64,000 nt of DNA, from contig JAJEKV010000078.1 of assembly GCA_021234155.1 (NCBI GenBank), positions 1,734,001-1,798,000 of the forward strand, in the 5' to 3' direction. Shown one piece after another: positions 34,165 to 45,337 of this stretch. The first letter of the stretch is position 1. Every line of letters starts with the position of its first letter. The translations under genes and the position numbers were made by a program. The DNA comes from Isoetes taiwanensis. Its lineage: Eukaryota > Streptophyta > Lycopodiopsida > Isoetales > Isoetaceae. The notes under the pieces were generated by a model, which saw only the letters and a program-made list of their open reading frames with translations, had not been told where the DNA came from and searched no databases.

Positions 34165-34509
34165 TGACAGAGCAGATAAAGCTCAATCTTGCACTTCCGG
34201 TAGAAGTTGCCACCCTTGGGAAGCTACGGAAGAAGATTAAGCATAGGTATACAAAAATGCAGCAAACCAGGGCTTTCAGGATTGTTCAAATCCTATAAAC
34301 TGTCAAAGATTCCATCTAAACCACTTTCTTCTTCTTCCTCTACATCCAAAAGAAATGACAAGAAGATATTTCTTCAGGCGGAAGCTTGTTCCCAGGACAC
34401 TCTGGCGGCTATACTGTAATGTTAGGAACTTCGACCTTCCACATAATAGGTGAGGAAGCACATAATCCTTCTGTTGTTAAAAAATTTGAAGTGAGTAACA
34501 GATGATTCA

Positions 34510-35120
34510 TTCCCATGTTTGAATCTTATCAAATGGCTCCATATGCACACATGCCGTTTCACCACTTGCTTTTGACAAGACGGATTTTGCCCCAGGCAAT
34601 TTGATCTGCAAGAATGTAACCTAGCTCGTTTATAAGGTCCTACAAATGATGTCTTTTCTATTGTTCATGCAAACCAGTTTTCATCTCTAACATAAGAATT
34701 AATGTACAATGTACACTGAAGTTTTTGTTATGAAATTGCACATGGAGAAAATAAAGACTTTTATGTCTCTACATTAAATTCTTAAGGAGTAGAATTAGAA
34801 AAGCCAATTACACCCACCTTCAGAAGCCCTATTCCAGTCACATGATCTGCATGGACATGTGTGTTCAATGCATACTAATTTAGCGTCAGTCCAAGCGCTT
34901 TAATAAGATTCAAATCCCTATCTGCCGTTTTATCAGCTGGGTCAATCAGCTGCAAAATGAAAATACTGAGAAGTAAATATCCAATTCACTTCTAATGCAA
35001 TTGGGGGAAACAATATCAGAGCAGGCTTCACAGAATCGCTCAAACCTGCAAGTAGGTGTAAGTGCTGGATGCGTTTTCAGAAAGCTGCCTGAATATGAGA
35101 GGTGCTTATTGGCCTGCCAT
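34510..35120 (-). pseudogene. ETHE1: ETHE1-like persulfide dioxygenase pseudogene, copy 1
   Basis: Minus strand. Exon 1 (35,120-35,017): MAGQ, stop, APLIFRQLSENASSTYTYL; its donor is AT instead of GT. Exon 2 (34,949-34,818): [20 protein letters not shown], a stop from a 3-bp insertion, then [19 protein letters not shown]. Exon 3 (about 34,609-34,510): IKLPGAKSVLSKASGETACV then HMEPFDKIQTWE. THVHADH is the metal-binding motif of the metallo-beta-lactamase fold; the set matches mitochondrial ETHE1 (glutathione persulfide to sulfite). The motif is intact here, but stops and the lost donor make it a pseudogene. The C-terminal half is absent. Confidence 0.8.
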
Positions 35121-35821
35121 TTGGATCAATGTTTTTGTTTCGCGTTCTCGAGTAATGCAAAGTCAATAGGGAAAAATGCAAGAGGTAAAATGATGCAACA
35201 AAGATGCGCACAAGAGAGTGACCTGGAAATTTTCGTAAAATAGATGAGCATGGCAAGGAAATGCGGAAAAAAGCTATGAAGAATAGAGCAAAGAAAGATA
35301 AAAGAAGTGGACGAAGGCAAGAACCAGGTTGCCTTCCCCACCGTGAGAAAATAATAGGATAATAATATTATTATTATTACTAGAAAAGCGGTCACCAGCC
35401 TCTTTTCTTTTGAAACCTTCTAAATCTACGTTATAATTATTTTGCATCTCGAGTGATGTTTGTCTGATCAAATTTTTCCTACCCCAGATAAAGAAGTCCT
35501 TCATTGTAGGACAACCACTATTGAATTTATGCTATCTATTTTACATTCAAAAGTTAAAGGTTGATCAAAAAGATGTGAAGAAATCGTTATCGTGCCAAGG
35601 AAATTTTTTACAAGATGCAATAGGCTGATCTTATCGTGAAGGAAATTTTTACAAAGTGCAATAGCTGATCTTTTGTTGCATATCACGGGGACACAATGCA
35701 TGATATGCAAGATAATGAAAAAAATGTGCAGAGGACCTTGTTAAATGGATAAGACAGAAGCACTTGAAGTAGTAATCATATTTGGCCTACACTCGGGCAA
35801 AGAAAAAGGGCAAAGAGAAGG

Positions 35822-36212
35822 GACTGAAACTGAAACTGATTATTATGATTATTATTTGTGATCTAGAGATCAAATAAATTTCAAAGTTTGTTAGCATTCT
35901 AAGCTTCAAAGTACGACAATTGTTTCAAAGAGGTCTACGAGTTAGTCTGTCCCACTCTGCTATTGCTCTAACTGTGTGATAATATACCAAAGGAATTTTT
36001 GTAGCAAACGAACTTTTGTAGCAAACAAACTGCATAATTACCTCCAACTTTTAGGAGTTGAATCTCCTCTTACAGACATAGATCAAGATCATATCCATTG
36101 AAAGGTTTATTCACTCTTTCTCTTATTCATTCCCACAATTTCACCGTAAGGTATAGGTTCATATAAACATCCATTCTTTTCACGTTCTTCCATCTGTAAC
36201 ATTCCACTATTC
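35822..36212. repeat. Direct repeat D2
   Basis: About 391 bp, second copy of D1 (31,437-31,834). Homology ends at CCACTATTC in both. Unique sequence follows. Confidence 0.88.
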
Positions 36213-38266
36213 ATGATATCCTGTATTCTGCATTCTTCTGCAGCTATAACCACTCATGGTACATACAATTTGTAAATTATGTTTTATAACATGTAGCCTT
36301 GTGCAGTTCTCCTGATGTTTGATAATCATTTACTGAACTGTTTGGTTCCCATAATTCAGTAGAACCACCTTTTGTAGTTTGCCTATCACATTTTCAATAC
36401 TGTGGGCAGAACCATTGCATTTATGTGGAGATATTAAAGACATAGGCTTGTCGTCCAAGATTCTATGTACTGCAATTATGAAGCTCATGCAGCATATGCA
36501 TTTCAACGATATCTTTCAAAATAACTTTGCAATTGAAAGTAAAAGCATATTCTGCCCCTTGCAATAAGGAGCCCATCGTATGATCATTCCTAATTGCCTT
36601 TCAATCCTCTGCTTCAACTTTTCTAGGTAAAAATCTGGAACATCTGTTACAAAATCAAGTCTCCAAACCCATAAAAATGACAAATTAATAGATCCTAATC
36701 CTTGTCCAGCCATTCAAGACATGAATAATCTTCTTGTGAACTACTAGCGGTCAAAGTAAAAAAAAATGCAAGCTGATGCTTGGTAGCTAGAGAGCATGAT
36801 CCATGCCTGCATTTTTTGGGGCTTGAACTGCTCTAGTGTTGCAGAAAGAGTAAGCAGCACTAAACCCTGAAAAACAGAGCACTATATGCATTTCTATACG
36901 GGAGAGAACATTTCTATTCAGATCATATGCAAAAACAAAGCATCCATCTTCACATTTTAGTTCGTTCCACTTTTCTGCTGCACCTACTCTTTGAACTGAA
37001 ACATCCTTACCTTTACATATGCCCCTGTCCACACCAGAATAGTCTTGTAATGCCCTCCAATATGCATCTGCTATGAACGCCCCCAAAAATAGTTAGTTCT
37101 TCAGTCAACTAAAATTCCAAAATACCCTATTGTATCACTAACCTTATTTCTGCAAGCGGATGATTAAAACAAAGTTGTAAGAGTCTAGGCAGAGATCCAA
37201 GTACTGTAGCAGTCTGTTAAATCTCAGCGAGAAAAAGTAGCTCAGGTCCTAACCAGAGAACATGAGCTTGGGCTCCCTGAGTATGCCATCCGATTTGAAG
37301 TCTGTAAAAGGGATGCAAAGTGGCGTTGTGGAGCACATTAAAAAGGACGTCGTAGAGCTACAAAAAGATGACAATATACCCTGTTACTTGTTGCTCAGCA
37401 GAGTGCTCCTTCATGTTCTGCAGCTTCTTTAAAGAAATAATCTGTTTAAAATTAGATCAACAACAAATATCACACAGCTTCTTATTGCTGGAACTAAGCA
37501 ATCAGGCCTGGCATATAATAAAAAAATCGTGTTTGTACCTGAATGGACCAGCCGTTTTGAGCCATCCAGACTGCACTAAAACTCCATAAGAGATCATAAG
37601 CCATCGATTTGTCACAGCTATTGGAAATGTCTTCATAAAATGAAGGCAGCGGCCATGCACATCGCAGCTTGCACCAAAACAAATCCCTGTATCGGCTTAC
37701 CATCATTTGTTAGTAGAGACTGTCGTGATCACATCCGCAGGCAGCAAATCCACTGCCTTGAATGACAATCCGTTTTTGGCTCCAAAGGAAAACAGGAAAC
37801 ACTCAGAGACGAAAGTTCTCACAGCCTGGCTAATCAATCTTCACTGTTCGCCTATAAATAAAATTTACACATGTTTAGCATTGATGGCCCAAACTGCGAC
37901 ACGTGGCACCTCTCTGGCCGTCGATGGGGCGTGACTGATTATTAGGTTCAATATAAATGTGATAAACCTGACGCCCTTTACGATGAGGATGGAGCGCCTG
38001 ACCTGAAGGTATGTGTGAAATATTTTTTTGTGCGGTCTTTTTCTTTAGGCCTAGGCTAGTCTTCCGTTATGCAATTATGTTAAGAGTATTTTGCACTTGA
38101 TATGGGAGTTTTGATATGGAATTTAGCTATTCCTCATGTAACCTATCATACTTGATCCTTCTTCTTCTTTGCAATACTTAGTACTTCGTCAATAGCTTTA
38201 CAATGTTCTTCAAAGGATTAAAGGTATGCACTTATATCGAATGCTACATATTTAATTGTAGGCCTT
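36213..38266. other. Mostly unassigned interval with possible minus-strand exons
   Basis: Minus-strand stretches look exon-like: 36,713-36,516 (VTDVPDFYLEKLKQRIERQLG, with AEYAFTFNCKVILKDIVEM in another frame), 37,086-36,787 (VGAAEKWNELKCEDGCFVFAYD) and 37,706-37,494. They could belong to one decayed gene, but I cannot name it. A faint likeness of WNELxxxxxFVFAY to proteasome inhibitor PI31 was not enough to call. A donor-like CTGAAG-GTATGT is at 38,005 (+). Confidence 0.3.
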
Positions 38267-38700
38267 TCTGTTCTTATTCCTTTGCTCCTTTAGGCCTCAT
38301 TATTATTGAGATTTTATCTAACTTTTAGCGAGCAATTATATGCTTCTTAAGTTTCTCTATATGCTACTTTTTCTTTGGAAATAAATTAGATGGTCAACTA
38401 CTTCTATTTTCATATGGTACTTGTACTAGTTAACTTTGCTAATTATCATCCAATGAGAAGGGTATAAAGATAAACCATCGAGTAGAGGAATGCCATATAG
38501 CTATGATTGAGGAGCATATAATTGATTTTTTATTATAAAAGCATCCTTCCTTTGTTTTGCTTATTGGACCTTGAATTAATATATTTGAAATTATCAAATA
38601 GCAAATGAAAGGTACACAATAAAATAGATTGCACGATGCAGTTTAGAGCATTCTCTTTGTGTAAAGGTAAGTCTTCTTGTTACCACGTTTTCATGTCTTA
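38267..38700. repeat. RHM fold-back unit, partial (tail only)
   Basis: Matches the AT-rich tail of unit 1 (about 545-960), more diverged than units 1 and 2 are from each other. The arms of this unit are missing. Confidence 0.75.
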
Positions 38701-38765
38701 TTGGCTTTAATATAGTTTTCATTATTTTGCTACCACGTTTTCTTGTTGTGGACCCATGTATGGGT

Positions 38766-38940
38766 AATTCCTTAGGCAACAGTCTTGGTTCACCAAGAAC
38801 AATATCTACGGCACCCCGGTGCTGCTGGAAGCTTGCAAAGTAGCAGGGACCATCAAAAGGTTCATCCATGTTAGCACAAACGAGATCTAGGGCAAAACAG
38901 AAGCAGAAGCCATAGTTGGAAATCACGAAGCCTCCCAATT
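38766..38940 (+). pseudogene. RHM exon fragment, left arm, unit 3
   Basis: Same NDP-rhamnose synthase fragment as 56-230 (GTPVLLEACKVAGTIKRFIH, with an altered STDEVYG segment reading STNEI-stop). Confidence 0.68.
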
Positions 38941-38954
38941 CGTAATTGAGAGTC

Positions 38955-39134
38955 TTCCTGATTCCCAATTATGGCGTGGCGGAGAAATTTATTACGCCTC
39001 CGCTCTATAAAAGATCTCCTCTGCGTTAACATGAATGAATCTCTAAATAGCCCCTGCTACCTTGCACGCTTCTAGCAACACTTGGGTGCGTAGATATCGT
39101 TCTTGACGAACACAAGACTATTGCCTAAGGAATT
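38955..39134 (-). pseudogene. RHM exon fragment, right arm, unit 3
   Basis: Shortened and diverged reverse copy of the same exon; still pairs with the left arm over the FTKNNIY and LLEACKV segments. Confidence 0.55.
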
Positions 39135-39675
39135 GTCCACAAGGTGCCGTAAAATTTTTGGATGGTGCATGTGTCGATGGCATACCATCTCTTATTCCTT
39201 TGCTCCTTTATGCTTCATTATTATTGAGATTCTATCTAACTTTTAGCCAGCAACTATATGCTTTTTGAGTTCCACCATATGCTACCTTTCCTTTGGAAAT
39301 AAATTAGATGGTCTATTACTTTTATTTTCACACCGTACTTGTACTAGTTAGCTTTGCTAATTATCATCCAATGAGAAGGGTATAAAGTGAAACCTTCCAC
39401 TAGAGGAATGCCATATAGCTATGATTATGGAGCATATAGTTGTTTTTTTTATTATAAAAGTATCCTTCCTTTGTTTTGCTTATTGAACCTTGAATTAACA
39501 TATTTGAAATTATGAAATAGAAAATGAAAGGAACACAATAAAATGGATTGCACGACGCAGTTTGCGGCGTTCTCCTTGTGTAAAGGTAAGTTAGCCAATT
39601 ACTTGTCTTATTGGCTTTGGTATAGTTTTCATTGTTTTGCTACCACGTATTCTTGTCGTGGACCCATGTATGGAT

Positions 39676-39838
39676 AATTCCTTAGGCAACAGTCTTGGTT
39701 CACCAAGAACAATATCTATGGCACTCAGGTGCTGTTGGAAGCTTGTAAGGTAGCAGGGACTATCAAAAGGTTCATTCACGTTAGGACAGACAAGACCTAG
39801 GACAAAACAGAAGCAGAAGCCATCACGAAGCCTCTCAA
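39676..39838 (+). pseudogene. RHM exon fragment, left arm, unit 4
   Basis: Same fragment, with FIHVSTD changed (FIHVRTDKT-stop) and a short deletion before the NHEASQ part. Confidence 0.65.
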
Positions 39839-39894
39839 TTGATATTCAGAAATCTATATTCTGCAACAAAGGCAGGGGTTGAGAAATTTACTAT

Positions 39895-40109
39895 GGCGCC
39901 TGCCTTTGTTACAGATATAGTATCTATGGGCAGTAATTGATAGACTTCGAGATTCCCAATTATGGTTTCTGCTTCCGTTTTGCCATAGATCTCCTCTATG
40001 CTAACACGAATGAACCTCTTAATGGCCTCTATTACCTTGCAAGCTTTCGGCAACACTTGGGTGTGTAGATATTGTTCTTGGTGAACACAAGACTATTGCC
40101 TAAGGAATT
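39895..40109 (-). pseudogene. RHM exon fragment, right arm, unit 4
   Basis: Minus-strand frame VIEAIKRFIRVSIEEIYGKT then AETIIGNLEVYQLLPIDTIS and VTKAGA. The last part is closer to the family KAGA than in units 1 and 2. Confidence 0.7.
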
Positions 40110-40530
40110 GTCCACATGGTGCCGTAAAATTTTTGGATGATACACATGTCGATGGCATAGCATCTCTTATTCCTTTGCTCTTTATGCTTCACTATTATTG
40201 TGATTCTATCTAACTTTAGTTTCTCTATGCTACTTTTATTTGGAAATAAATTAGATGGTCTACGATTTCTATTATCATACGGTACTTGTACTAGTTAGCT
40301 TTGCTAATTATCATCCAATTATAAAGCTAAACCTTCCACTAGAGGAATGCCATATAGCTATGATTATGGAGCATATAGTTGATCCTTTATTATAAAAGCA
40401 TCCTTCCTTTGTTTTGTTTATTGGACTTTGAATTAACATATTTGGAATCATCAAACAACAAATGAAAGGTACACAATTTGCACCATGTGATTTGGGGGCG
40501 TTCTCCTTGTGCAAAGGTAAATTAGCCAAA

Positions 40531-41435
40531 TGATCTGTGATCTGTGGAATATTTCATGGCATATGCCAGATCCATAAATTATAGCCATCCATTCAAAAAA
40601 AAGATGGGGTCAAACCCCATTTTCCATGTCATCATATGATTCTGAGCCAAAGGTGGCCAAGTCAATGATGCAGTCAATTAAAAATGATTATGGCTCACAC
40701 TGTACACTGAATTGAATATCACATCTTAGTAACAAGCATGAACATGAATGTCAATATCACTACTCCATCAAAACAGAAATAAGACATCTTAATAAGAAGC
40801 ATGAAGAGGAACTTCACTACTCCATCGAAATTTCATTGATAAGACCTCAGTATTGCTGGGGCTGCTGCAGCATAGGAGGAAGCATGGGGATTTGAATCCC
40901 CTGCCCAAAAGGCAGTTCCAGAAAACCTCAAGGTGAAACAACAATGCTCAAGCATCCCTGTGCCAAAGCAGACAGCAACATCGGCTCTTCCTAAGCCTGA
41001 CATGCCTCTAAGAGCATCTAAGCAGAAGAAGGAAGAGGGCTTAAGAAAAAAAAAAATTAAACAGGGCAAGGAAATCGGATTGAAGAGGTCGGTTATGGCA
41101 GGAACTCCCAGTGTCACACAAAGGCTAAACCTGTGCGGAAACCAAAATGAAAGGAATACACGGCAGAAACTGAAGATGCTTTTGGCTATGGCCTGTCAGA
41201 TTATGCATAAGTGATCCTGCCTCTGAGCCCTGAACCCAGCCAGATTAACTCCACATTAATCGCTGCCAGATTGACTCCGCTGGATATGCAGCTCTGGTCG
41301 ATTTGAAGACGTGGGTTATGGCCCCCTGAACCCTGCCAGATTAACTCTGCCATCGCCAAGCGGCCGCCCATCGGAAGAACTCTGCCATGCCGAAGTCGCC
41401 CTGCCCTAACCCAAAAACTTGACACGAGCCCCACT
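40531..41435. repeat. Flank block (copy of 1,921-2,797)
   Basis: Direct copy of the block after unit 2. From 41,125 on it also forms the outer end of the QORH inverted arm. No gene recognised. Confidence 0.8.
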
Positions 41436-43392
41436 TTCCTAAAACAAAAAGAAAAATAAATGACACGCCTTACAAAACCCACACCATATTTACTGACATC
41501 AGCATAATACTATTTTGGCATACGAATACCCCCCTAAACCATGCAAAATCATATGTAATACCCGCTCCTTTCTTCAATTGCACAACATAACAACTACATT
41601 TATATTTTTTCCTACCGGGTATTTGTGAGCTCACGACAAAAAGAGGTTTAATTTGTAATAGATCATAGGTTAAATTATGAATATTAAACAGAAAGTGCAA
41701 GATGTGATCACAGGTTAAATTACGAACATTAAACAGAAAATAAAAGGTGTGAAAAAAGAAGTAAACATAAAGTTTTGTGGTGTGATGAAGAAGTAAATCA
41801 CCACAACATGCCAAATCCGTATAGAGAGGTTGACCACGCACTCTTAGGTTTATGTTCTTCCAGAATAGAACCTTGCGCACTCTTATGCTAACGCACACTC
41901 CTATTGTATTCCGGAATACAAATCCCTTGCACTCTTACCTTATTTCGGAATATAAATCAAAAGCCATAATTTCGTGGGCTATTCTAGAATAGGACCTTGC
42001 ACTCTTACCCTATTTCGGAATACAAATCAAAAGCCATATTTTCTAATCACCTTGTTAGTGCAAATACAAATTCATTCCCCACATAATAATAATAATTAGG
42101 AAATTCTAGAATGCTTGGTTGGGTCTTCTACTGCAACGAAAATGCTATGAAAAAAACGAGCCATATGTTTAAGGATATTTGCTGCTTCATTCTAAGTGAC
42201 ACAAATGTTTTTAGTGAACATGCATCTAAGAAGCTTAACTTGTACAAGAAATTTATATGAAGCTTGTTTTGCATAACCTAACATATGAAGCTTGTTTTGC
42301 ATAACCTGATACGCTGCCATGTTATGGCCTTTGTAGTTTGTTTTTTTCCACGTATTGATAATGTACAAATATGCATATGGAGAGCACTTTCTTATATACA
42401 TATCCTTTGATTTAGGAGGTGGGAATTACATGATCCAAAGTGAGCAATAATGAGTGTTCTTCTAGAAGGCACCGAAGTAACCTAAATGCAGCCAAAGAAA
42501 GATGTGCTCAACGTAAATTGGAGCATTAAGATCATAGAAACTTTGTTTGCATTACATTCAAAGTGCTCTCTTTGTAGAGTGTAGTCAAATAGTTCAATTT
42601 AGCAATAGTCCATAGTTCAGATTAGCCTTCTTTCAAATAAATTGCTTTTACTTCATGGCAATAACATAGAGTAAAGTTAGTAGCCCATGCATAGAAAAGA
42701 ATAGAATATAATAGATTAGGATGGCTTCCCAATTGGTGCACAAGGACATATATATATTCTACATTAGCAAGTGTTCAAATATGTAAAGTAATTGGTTAAA
42801 ATTAGCTGTATTACAAGTTATTCTATAACCTGCAAACAATCTGCAAACAAGCATGACCTTCTAAGCTCTTTTTCCATGCCTGATCTGCATCTTTTATTGA
42901 GTACTCTAAATCAATAATGGTACGCAATTTTCCATCCTTGACAAGACCTAACAGTATTTGAAGATCCTTACTGTTTAAAGACGTGAAAAGGCACCATCCT
43001 TTGGTTCGAAAAGGTTTAAAGCACCTCTAATAAAACCACCGAAAGTAGGGGTGAGATCACTTACTTCTGCTTTCTGAGCAAGAACTAGCTGAAATGTTGA
43101 CCAAGACATGCCTGTTGTTGCACAATGTACAACAACATCAAATTTGCAACCTGAAGAGCTCTTCGGAGCAGCTCCCTCTACTCCATATTCCTCGCTCCAC
43201 ATGTGGCTGTGACATGAGCACCAGCGAGCTTTGCTAGCTGAAGACAAAGGCAAACATTAACCTTTAATGTGGAGGCGAAGCTGCACATGCAGTAGAACAA
43301 AAATCAGAATACTTATTCAAAGGCTGGGATGTTGTACTTGACATCTTAAACATAACAATTTGTGATCTATCATCCAGATACCATATATTATA
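41125..43392 (-). repeat. Left inverted arm (rcB) of the QORH fold-back
   Basis: About 2.27 kb, reverse complement of 50,963-53,024. Outer end at GGTTTAG (41,125 / 53,024), inner end at the TATAATATATGG phrase (43,392 / 50,963). It contains the 3' exon of a QORH-like gene (42,823-43,237) and about 1.4 kb of AT-rich flank with two or three copies of a roughly 70-bp repeat (phrase CTTGCACTCTTACC, 41,925-42,050) and a 30-bp repeat of AAGCTTGTTTTGCATAACCT (42,257-42,310). Confidence 0.9.
42823..43237 (-). pseudogene. Quinone oxidoreductase-like (QORH, MDR family) 3' exon, left copy
   Basis: After an acceptor at 43,238-43,239 the frame reads LAKLAGAHVTATCGARNME then a stop; in a second frame GCKFDVVVHCATTGMSWSTF then QLVLAQKAEVSDLTP; in the third SKDLQILLGLVKDGKLRTII then DLEYSIKDADQAWKKSLEGH. 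These are consecutive parts of the NADPH-binding and C-terminal region of the plant chloroplast-envelope quinone oxidoreductase homologue (LAKLGxAxVTATCGARN, YDAVVHCATG, VKEGKLKTVIDSKHPLSKAEDAW). At least one stop and two frameshifts make it a pseudogene. Unlike the right copy it keeps the whole exon. Confidence 0.8.
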
Positions 43393-43493
43393 GTTTTGGC
43401 CTTGGTGGAGTGTTCGAGACTGTGCTGGAGTTAAATTTGATGGCTGTTACAGTCGAAATATTCTTGTCACTTATGCTGTACAGGTCATTCTCT
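43393..43493 (+). pseudogene. QORH-like NADPH-binding exon, copy in A1
   Basis: Reads AGVKFDGCYSRNILVTYAVQ. In the family this is AGVKxDGSGPxxNILVTAAS-GGVGHYAVQ; about eight residues with the glycine-rich nucleotide-binding motif are deleted. It should splice to LAKLAGAHVTATCG, which lies in arm B. Confidence 0.7.
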
Positions 43494-43733
43494 TATCCAT
43501 GATATATTGCACTTTTAGGAACTAATACTTCAAATACTGAGAAACCATGAACTTGCAATATTTTATTCAGATACACTAGCTTAGCTAATGGATGGAATTA
43601 TCTTGAGCCTCCCTGAGCAAAAATAGTTTCCCCTGTTGTTGCAGTAATAGTCATTTTAGCTAATAAATCTATAGGAGATAGAGCCATGATTCTGGAACTC
43701 AGTATCTGTGCATTATCTTCTGAATCAATGGGA
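43393..43733 (+). repeat. Direct repeat A1 (QORH exon, + strand)
   Basis: 341 bp, nearly identical to A2 (50,616-50,957). Its first 101 bp are the QORH exon before the one in arm B: GVKFDGCYSRNILVTYAVQ ending at 43,493 before a GTCATT donor. Confidence 0.9.
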
Positions 43734-44410
43734 TTGCCCTTTTTCTTTGCCAGAGTGTTCTGCTTCAAGTGCTTCTGTCATATCCATTTAGCAAGGTCCT
43801 CTGCACATTTTTTCATTGTGTATCTTGCATATCATGCATTGTGTCCTGCATATGCAACAGAAGATCAGCTATCGCAGCTATTGCACTGTAAAAATTTCCT
43901 TGGCACAATAACGATTTCTTCACATCTCTTAGGAATACAACCAGATCAACCTTTAACTTTTGAATGTAAAATAGATAGCATAAATTCAATAGTGGTTGTC
44001 CTACAATGGAGGACTTTATCTGGGGTAGGAGGAATTTGATCAGACAAACATCACTCGAGATGAAAAATAATTATAGCGTAGATTTAGAAGGTTTCAAAAG
44101 AAAAGAGGCCGCGGGCGGCCGCTTGCTTTTCTAGTAATAATAATAATAATATTATCCTATTATTTTCTCACGGTGGGGAAGGCAACCTGGTTCTTGCCTT
44201 CGTCCATTTCTTTTATCTTTCTCTGCTCTATTCTTCATCGCTCTTCGTATCAGAGATTTTTTCCGCATTTCCTTGCCATGCTCATCTATTTTACGAAAAA
44301 TTTCAGGTCACTCTCTCTTGTGCGCATCGTTGTTGCATCATTTTACCTCTTGCATTTTTCCCTATTGACTTTGCATTATCTGAGAATGCGAAACAAAAAC
44401 ATTGATCCAA

Positions 44411-45010
44411 ATGGCAGGCCAACAAGCACCTCTCATATTCAGGCAACTTTCTGAAAAGGCATCCAACACTTACACCTACTTGCGGGTTTGAGCGATTCTG
44501 TGAAGCCTGCTCTGGTATTTGTTTCCCCCCAATTGCATTAGAAGTGAATTGGGTATTTACTTCTCAGTATTTTCATTTTGCAGCTGATTGACCCGGCTGA
44601 TAAAATGGCAGATAGGGATTTGAATCTTATTAAAGCACTTGGGCTGACGCTAAAGTATGCATTGAACACACATGTCCATGCATATCATGTGACTGGAACA
44701 TGGCTTCTGAAGGTGGGTGTAATTGGCTTTTCTAATTCTTTTAATGTAGAGAGATGACATCGAAGTCTTTATTTTCTCCATGTGCAATTTCATAATGAAA
44801 ACTTCAGTGTACATTAATTCTTATGTTAGAAGATGAAAACTGGTTTCAATGGACAATAGAAAAGACATAATTTGTATAACCTTATAAACGAGCTAGGTTA
44901 CATTCTTGCAGATCAAATTGCCTGGGGCAAAATTCGTCTTGTCAAAAGCAAGTGGTGGAAAGGCATGTGTGCATATGGAGCCATTTGATAAAATTCAAAC
45001 ATGGGAATGA
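44411..45010 (+). pseudogene. ETHE1: ETHE1-like persulfide dioxygenase pseudogene, copy 2
   Basis: Exon 1 44,411-44,514 (MAGQQAPLIFRQLSEKASNT then YTYLR, frameshift, DSVKPAL; GT donor kept). Exon 2 44,584-44,712 ([43 protein letters not shown]), exactly 43 codons and open. Exon 3 from 44,912 (IKLPGAKFVLSKASGGKACV then HMEPFDKIQTWE-stop). The metal-ligand motif HVHADH has become HVHAYH and GTGLLK has become GTWLLK, so even a spliced product would lack a metal ligand. The first Gln codon is intact here but a stop in copy 1. Each copy has its own lesions. The C-terminal half is missing. Confidence 0.8.
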
Positions 45011-45337
45011 ATCATCTGTTACTCACTTTAAATTGTTTAACAACAGAAGGATTATATGCTTCCTCACCCATTATGTGGAAGGTCGAAGTTCCTAACATTA
45101 CAGTATGACCGCCGGGTGTCCTGGGAACAAGCTTCTGCCTGAAGAAATATCTTCTTGTCATTTCTTTTGGATGTAGATGAAGAAGAAGAAAGTGGTTCAG
45201 ATGGAAGAATGGGATAAATACTTCTTTGACAGTTTATAGGATTTGAACAATCTTGAAGGCCCTAGTTTGCTGCATTTTTATATATCTATGCTTAATCTTC
45301 TTCCGTAGCTTCCCAAGGGCGGCAGCTTCTACCGGAA

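Larger units (their letters stand above)
31835..35813 (-). repeat. Block R' (inverted copy of 43,734-47,446)
   Basis: About 4.0 kb that matches locus 2 in reverse complement, with small indels (for example 13 bp missing near 31,848). It carries an LTR with its flanking interior, an unassigned stretch and an ETHE1 pseudogene, all reversed. Both ends are sharp: D1 at the left, D2 a few bases beyond the right end. Confidence 0.9.
38701..39610. repeat. RHM fold-back unit 3
   Basis: Period about 909 bp relative to the next unit. Inverted arms at about 38,766-38,940 and 38,955-39,134; the right arm and loop are shorter and more diverged than in the other units. Confidence 0.8.
39611..40530. repeat. 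RHM fold-back unit 4
   Basis: Arms at about 39,676-39,838 and 39,939-40,109. Followed by the same flank that follows unit 2. Confidence 0.8.

Noticed and set aside
36787-37086. Proteasome inhibitor PI31-like exon
   Set aside because: Only WNEL and FVFAY are suggestive; too little to name it.
38594-38968. 124-codon minus frame across RHM unit 3
   Set aside because: It is antisense to the RHM-derived arm; the + strand carries the family motifs.
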